Shown: positions 58,873-64,000 of the stretch, piece after piece | Layout: the number at the start of each line of letters is the position of its first letter | Position numbering within the stretch: position 1 is the first letter of the stretch | NCBI GenBank assembly: GCA_015501585.1 | Contig: JADNRY010000030.1 | Span: forward strand, 186,001 to 250,000 | Reading direction: 5' to 3' | Length of the DNA stretch: 64,000 nucleotides | DNA from: Rhodocollybia butyracea | Lineage: Eukaryota; Basidiomycota; Agaricomycetes; Agaricales; Omphalotaceae | Notes under the pieces: model-generated | The model's input: the letters and a program-made list of their open reading frames with translations, nothing else | Told to the model about the DNA's origin: nothing | Databases searched by the model: none | Position numbers and translations under genes: made by a program

Positions 58873-59935
58873 CCCAAGCGCCCTTGTTTGCCCGACGCAA
58901 TTGAGTCAAACCCACTTTCACGTGGCTGAATGCACCTCACTCTCGCAAAGACGCCATTCGCGACTCAAACGAATCAGGTCGTTTTCTTCATTTGATCGAC
59001 AGCAAAAAATCACCGAACCTCTTCCTTTGAGGGTCTGTGCTGCACTCATTAAACATCTCGATGACAGCTATAACTCGAGCCTCTACGACGAACATTTTCC
59101 TTGGGAAAATCTAAGGAATAGTATAACGAGAGACGGTCAGATTTCTTGGAAGGGTCACATAGATCACTACTTAAATCTCATCGACTTTTAGCCGATGTGA
59201 ACTTGAATGTTTCTCTTCCAACATCACACCAGGGGAACTCGTTCAGTTAGCGATACCGCTGAGTCAGATGCAATATCATTATCAATGAACTTGAATAAAT
59301 ATGATGCAGCCGCCAACGTTCCAGATGCAGACAGGAGAGTCCAAATTGAGTTCTACATACAACGAGTTCAAGTAGATCAAGTGGAAGCGATAAATAGGCA
59401 GCCTTTGTACAAATGATCCTCACCTCTTCTACATCCAACTCGCATAGTCCAATCCATCCATATGGCCTGGAAAGATAGGACCCAGTACAACCAGCTCATT
59501 CATCTCCTAGTACAAGCCCAGTAAACGATACCACCTTCTTGTACGTTTCCCAGTCTGTTCCGTATATGTGGGTAAGTGAGAACAAGAGGCGTGCACTGTT
59601 GGCTGAGGAACTAGCGCTGAAACGACAGAGGGGAATAAGGTGGAAAGAGGGAACAACGAGATCAATGACAGAAAGAAAAGGCAAAGTGCTCGCAGATAGA
59701 AATCGTAGAAGGATTCGAATCACTCACTTCTTCTCGCGTCATCCCTCCTTTGTCTCCATCGTACTTATCGCGGTGCAGTTGTTACACAACTCTCCAACTG
59801 CACCACAACCAGTGCGTCGAATACCGCTGGGAGACCGCGCGAGTACCACGAAGAGGCCATGTATAAAACGGGTCGTTATAAATTGAAATGGTGCGAGAAG
59901 GTGATGATAGGACGAGAAAATGAGATTATCTCGAG
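58873..59935. other. right part of the inserted block, no assignable gene
   Basis: About 1.06 kb between the agaric-family gene and the second direct-repeat copy. Open frames at 58901-59191 and 59539-59886 (+) show no recognisable domain, and I could not join them into a gene. Confidence 0.4.
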
Positions 59936-60306
59936 TACCCTTAAAGCTTTGGCTTTGGGGATTCTGCTGTCGGCATCGGAATAGGGTTCCGCTATGCGTT
60001 CAGCGTACGGCCAGGAGGGTGTGGAGAAGGCGTTTAAAGATTATTGGTGTACGACGACATGTGTTTTTTGGTTGACGAGGATATTTTGTTAGGATGAGCC
60101 GGAAATGAACATGCGTCTCTTGGGAGCTAGAAACCTCGGCTTGTTCCCGAGACAATAGATGTCAGTGCAATGATGATCTTTACAATTCCGCTTATGAGTT
60201 TCTTTCTTTTCTTTTCCTGTCATATCCATATTCCTTTTCTCAACACTGAAATTTCTCCACAGACCAATCTCTCCGTCTGGAAAAATTCAGGAATGCCAAG
60301 TTGTAA
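59936..60306 (+). pseudogene. 3' fragment of the flavocytochrome b2-like gene
   Basis: Matches the last ~340 nt of the intact gene's sequence (from ALALGATAVGIG to the stop codon). It carries an in-frame TAG (atcggaatagggttc), other indels, and a ~28-nt deletion before the last intron. Between the codons for GGT and GAT it has a 44-nt GT...AG segment (60049-60092) absent from the intact gene. The last intron and the final ccaagttgtaa are still recognisable. Not functional. Confidence 0.85.
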
Positions 60307-60668
60307 GAGATCGAAAAAAGCGTTGTGTTGTAAAGGATCATTTGTTTGTACACCATGAGTGTTTTTTCCATAGAACTAAGAATACCAAATCAAAACATGT
60401 TAAACCGGGCGCTTATTGATCAACTTCTCTTTGACCATGGCTTCTTCCTCTCCACCACCTCGCGTGGCTGCTGGGTCCTCTCTTTCCTCCCAAACAGCAG
60501 CGTTCTCAACTGATCCACGGTAAATACTAAATTACCCTGGCTGATTCCTCAGAGTTAATAACTCAGAATTATTTGTTTCGCGCAGAATATATTTCAGCAA
60601 AGAATCCAACACCTGGCGCTTCGAAGATGATGACGGCGCGGAAATGGAATTCGACGCCGTCAAGGGCT
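59936..60668 (+). repeat. large direct repeat, copy 2 (b2 3' fragment + CUS2 5' end)
   Basis: Partner of 50262-50988. Its left end is the b2 fragment, and its right end lies within exon 2 of the intact CUS2 gene. Shared intergenic blocks include tgttttttccatagaa, atcaaaacatgt and gcgcttattgatc. Confidence 0.85.
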
Positions 60669-62057
60669 TATGGGTGCCTCTTGTCCGTGTGCCTTCCCTC
60701 TTCATAGGCCTGTTATCCGAGCAAACCACTGTAAAACGAAACGTTTCGAACAGATTGATGAAGACCTTGTGAAAGCGCAGCAAGCTGCGTATTCGATTGC
60801 TGGTGTTGATGAATCTGTGCGCCTTTTTATTGTCGCTGATTTTGGTTCTTTTTTTTCTGACCATGGCTTTTTTGGCTGTTGCAGACCCCCGCCGCCCCTG
60901 TTCTCAAACGCGAAAACAAAAAGCGCAAGGAACCAGAGGATTACACTTCGGCAACTGTGCTCCCAGAAGCCGGACCCTCCATAAAACGGGGAAAACACGA
61001 CAAGAAGGATAAACCCCCCACAGAGCGCAAGACCAAAAACACCGCCGTCTACGTAACGAACCTCCCCACCGATGCCACGATCGACGAGGTCGTGCAGTGT
61101 TTCTCAAAGTACGGCGTCCTCGAGGAAGACGATGACGGGGACCCCAAGGTGAAGATGTACGCCAAAGACGACGGGACATTCAGCGGAGAGGCATTGGTGG
61201 TGTTTTTCAAGGAGGATTCAGTGTCGTTGGCGATTAATGTGCTGGATGAGACGGAGCTGCGGTTGGGTGATGCGTCGACGAGGATGAGTATCGTGAAGGC
61301 AGATTTTACGCACAAGACGAGTCAGAGTCATAGTAATGGGGCTGGAGGGGTACCACAGCCAAGGAAGACGGTGGATAAGAAGAAGATATCGAGGAGGCTT
61401 GGGAAGATGCAAAAGTACGCCGGTTGTTTCTCCTTGAGGTGTTGAGTCTGATTGGTTTTTGCTTTTGCTAGAAAATTGGAAGATTGGGTTGAGGAAGATG
61501 GGTTTGGACCGGCGATGGATCCTGAGGATATCGACAATGCTGCTTTCGCTAATAAAAACAGCAGAGTGGTTGTTCTCAAGCACATGTTTACCCTCGACGC
61601 CCTTGAGCGTGACACGTCGCTACTGCTCGACTTGAAAGAGGATGTTAGGGAGGAATGCTCATCATTAGGTGAAGTGACGAATGTAGTGTTGTACGACGTG
61701 AGTTTTGGAAAAATATTTACCAATCCTCTCTGTTCCGGTATTCACTCGCTTTCACTTATACAGAAAGAAAAAGACGGTGTGATGACCGTCAAATTCCGTG
61801 AGCCTCTGAGTGCACAAGCATGTGTCATCGTGCGTTCTTTCACTTGCGTCTTTTGATAGCTGAGAGACTGAAAATCACCATTTCAGAGAATGAACGGCAG
61901 ATTCTTCGACGGGCAAAGGGTCGAAGCGTCACTGTACTCTGGAAAGCAGAGATTCCAACGTAGCGGCGGAGGCGACGACATAGATGGCGACGGTGACGAA
62001 GCGGAGAAAAAGCGACTCGATGACTTTGCTCAGTGGTTATTGACGGAAGGCGATTAG
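60437..62057 (+). CDS. CUS2: CUS2/HTATSF1-like U2 snRNP splicing factor
   Basis: RRM protein that helps U2 snRNP assembly and pre-spliceosome formation. Exons start 60437-60519 (MASSSPPPRVAAGSSLSSQT), 60586-60682 (IYFSKESNTWRFEDDDGAEM, EFDAVKGLWVPL), then IDEDLVKAQQAAYSIAGVDE, then a Lys-rich linker. RRM1 is TAVYVTNLPTDATIDEVVQC to ALVVFFKEDSVSLAINVLDE. A second, UHM-like RRM includes SRVVVLKHMFTL, GVMTVKFREPLSAQAC and MNGRFFDGQRVEASLYSG, containing the R-x-F signature of UHM domains. The end is LDDFAQWLLTEGD at 62057. Its first exon and a half lie inside the large direct repeat, so its promoter is the duplicated short spacer behind the b2 gene. Confidence 0.92.
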
Positions 62058-62142
62058 GGCCATATATAGCCCGTACATCTTGATTTATGTGTATATTATC
62101 CAACCGGTTGTGAACAAATGCATCTATATCAACCCAAAAACT

Positions 62143-62905
62143 CTACTTGTAAAGATGCATGGGAAAATAGTCGTATTCGCCTTGAGGAGCTCCTGGGGAG
62201 CGCTGTGGTACCCATTTTGGATATGCGTTGGTCAATGTCGGTGGTAATTTGGACTCGGAATACACCTGGGTTGATTCGGAAACCTTGGAGATGGCTGCGG
62301 CGAGGTCGAGGGGCTCTTGAGGAGCAACGGCTTTGGTATTATCTGCTGCTTCGCCTTCCGCTGGTGCCGCGACACTGGATGCAGAAAGGTCAGCAACGTT
62401 GGATCATAGTATTAGAAAAGAAGCCACGCACGCTTGCGGAGTAGAATGCTCAATCAGCAGCGACGACAGCCCTGGTTGTGTTACTACAGAAAGCATGGGG
62501 TACGCCTAGACGTGGAAAATGAGCCTAGAGACACTCGGTTCAACCAGGCGACAACGTACTCTTCTAACATCTCTTTTCCAATACGGGTTCTGAGCGATAT
62601 CGGACGCTAAAAGGAAAGATGAATGAATCGTAAGGGTTTTCTGATTTCATTGCATGCATACCTTTCGTAGCAGGAGTTGCATACGCTTCAGGTCTCGAGG
62701 CCGGCGGGGGAAATCGGTGTACGCCTGTATTGGCAACCCACTCGAAATCTCGGGATTTAGAACGGTAGCATCACCTGGAAAAACGGGATTTTTTAGACCA
62801 GTTTCGCAGCACAAATAGAAGAGGCCAGCTCGTACGGAATTTCTTCCAGAAACCCTTTGGACTGAGGTGGTATAGAGTAGAATCAGCCAATTTCTTGGTC
62901 GCCAT
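62143..62905 (-). CDS. probable mitochondrial complex I accessory subunit (NUZM/21-kDa type), with an apparent frameshift
   Basis: ATG 62905 encodes MATKKLADSTLYHLSPKGFW and KKF, then an intron (62835 down) and DATVLNPEISSGLPI. Later blocks are FPPPASRPEAYATPATK, ASDIAQNPYWKRDVRR, AYPMLSVVTQPGLSSLLIEH, an Ala/Glu-rich linker, and LPPTLTNAYPKWVPQRSP ending FPMHLYK at 62143. The pattern resembles the fungal-specific 21-kDa NUZM subunit, recalled from memory. The frame through NPEISSGLPI and the frame required by RPEAYATPATK|ASDIAQ differ by one base near 62724-62730, and no intron explains it. This could be a sequencing error or a real mutation. All other splice phases agree. Confidence 0.62.
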
Positions 62906-63730
62906 CCGAGGTTGAGGTTTGATTGGTAGTGGCGCTTATTTTTGGCGCTCATGCAATTCAGTTTGGTGCCTTCTCTCTCAAATGCTTGCACTCGTATACC
63001 TTAGCATTCCACCAACGAAAGAAGATCCTCCTTCTCTACCCTTAAACATGTCTTCCCGCAGCAACACCGATCTCGAAACGCGTGTATTTCTGGGAACGAG
63101 GCGTTGAGGCTGGGATACAGTCCAGGACTTGGTTTGGCAAGATGAAGCTATACAATGTATCAAGAATAGTTCTGCACTTGATGTCACCTTGTTGAAGAAT
63201 AGAGGGACTCTATCGTGAATCTTGTTTTCATCTGATATTAATCTACTCTGAAGCGTGTTTAGGATCACCTCTTAGCTTTTGGCCACCTACCGATGTTTGG
63301 AATGTCTATGCGTTCGTCGATCATATTCACTTAAACTGCAAGGTGCCCAAGAACTGCACTCAATCTTTTTCACGCTCAATAAATGCCGGTTTTATTGTTA
63401 GCTACGGCCTCTAATCAACAAAAGATCGAGTAATGTCCAAACTTGGGAGCGGCACGCGGGTAAGGAAACCGCCCTCGAAACCTCCAAGACGCTATACCGT
63501 AGCGAGTCTAGCGACGGATACACGCAGGATACACGAGGCCGCAAGTGCTGTGTGACCGGCTAGCAAAAAGAAAGCGTGAAGCACTGGTTCCGATCATGAA
63601 GAAATGACTGCGACGAAACTGCGAAACAAGCCAAGAAAAGTCGCTCGCTAATAATTAATAAAGACCCGGGATCGGATAATACCAAGGCACTCTCTCCTCC
63701 ACCACTGCGTTAAAGGCAGTCACCATCACC
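62906..63730. other. divergent intergenic region
   Basis: About 825 bp between the NUZM-like start (-) and the PAP2 gene start (+). A short frame at 63048-63107 has no support. No repeats were seen. Confidence 0.4.
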
Positions 63731-64000
63731 ATGGACTATCGGAGACGAGAACGCACGCCGGTTGATGCAACGAGAAGGAGGAAGTTAGTTTATTCGTATG
63801 CTCCAGACTGGTACGCATCCCTCAGATTTTTGCATTTTAGCCCCATTAACTTGACGATTGCTCAGGATTATCACAATTTTATTGGCGTATGTCGTGCAGC
63901 GCGCGAGATTTTTTTCTGTCCAACTAGCTAAAATCTCTACAGCGTTGTCTTTTTTCTGCTCGATAACGCTCATGGATTCTGGCGAGATTTTAGCTTGCAG
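63731..64000 (+). CDS. 5' end of a PAP2-type lipid phosphate phosphatase gene (partial)
   Basis: Three exons, 63731-63810, 63866-63886 (21 nt) and 63953-64000, join in frame to MDYRRRERTPVDATRRRKL, VYSYAPDWIITILLAVVFFL and LDNAHGFWRDFSLQ. A basic N-terminus, then YAPDW and the first TM with a following LD are typical of fungal PAP2/DPP1-like membrane phosphatases that act on phosphatidate or diacylglycerol pyrophosphate. The catalytic motifs lie beyond the window edge, so the family call rests on the N-terminus only. Confidence 0.62.

Noticed and set aside
58901..59191. 96-codon plus-strand frame
   Set aside because: No domain, no joining exons, and it lies in the tail of an inserted block; not supported as a gene.
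62647..62991. 114-codon minus-strand frame starting MQAFEREG or MSAKNKRH
   Set aside because: Most of it is the wrong frame or intron; the frame from ATG 62905 gives the family N-terminus and correct splice phase.

Overview
The window is nuclear DNA of a mushroom-forming basidiomycete (Agaricomycetes). Genes are split by many introns of about 45-70 nt, mostly GT-AG with occasional GC-AG, and are packed tightly on both strands. Gene content also fits: a thaumatin-like 'glycopeptide' secreted protein, a GH76 protein, an F-box protein with LRR-like tail, an RTA1-like membrane protein, and a lineage-expanded agaric family. No bacterial or organellar signature was seen. Almost all genes are multi-exon; spans given are start codon to stop codon including introns, and exon limits were inferred by eye from splice sites, reading frame and family motifs.

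Layout. 1-85: tRNA-Ala(AGC) with a very small intron. 586-5376: Sec7+PH ARF exchange factor, followed at 6479-8066 by a truncated PH-only duplicate of its 3' half. 8393-10130 (-): secreted GH76. 10522-11368 (-): UPF0643-like protein. 12014-13215: secreted glycopeptide protein. 13656-17337: large disordered protein with a conserved C-terminal domain. 17644-17935 (-) and 18015-20965 (+): an 80-aa basic protein and YSH1/CPSF73, divergent across 79 bp. 21206-21721 (-): membrane protein. 22818-24152 (-): F-box protein. 26484-27834 (-): RTA1-like protein. 29308-32817: GRAM/VASt sterol-transfer (LAM) protein. 33302-35756: TAPT1/EMP65 family. 36386-38001 (-): 2OG-Fe(II)-oxygenase-like protein lacking its metal ligands. 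39094-40848: PP2C (PDP-like) phosphatase. 41007-44010: type II PI 4-kinase LSB6. 44449-45884 (-): PEP mutase/isocitrate lyase superfamily enzyme. 48528-50608: flavocytochrome b2-like 2-hydroxyacid dehydrogenase. 51338-58872: an agaric-family gene split by an intact Ty1/copia element (51883-57082). 60437-62057: CUS2/HTATSF1. 62143-62905 (-): probable complex I NUZM-type subunit with an apparent frameshift. 63731-64000: start of a PAP2 lipid phosphatase gene running off the edge.

The most interesting region is 50.2-60.7 kb. A segment of about 0.73 kb that once joined the 3' end of the b2 gene to the 5' end of CUS2 is now present twice as diverged direct repeats. These flank about 8.9 kb of inserted material: the agaric-family gene plus the later copia insertion. 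Each repeat keeps one gene intact and has a decayed piece of the other. The decayed b2 piece carries a 44-nt intron-like GT...AG insert that the intact gene lacks. The copia element has matching TSDs, an uninterrupted 1418-codon gag-pol frame, a half-tRNA-iMet primer site, and LTRs that appear identical except for exactly three extra copies of an 18-mer at one terminus. The genes are mostly unrelated housekeeping or accessory functions (RNA 3' processing, splicing, lipid transfer and signalling, metabolism) and do not look like a biosynthetic cluster.
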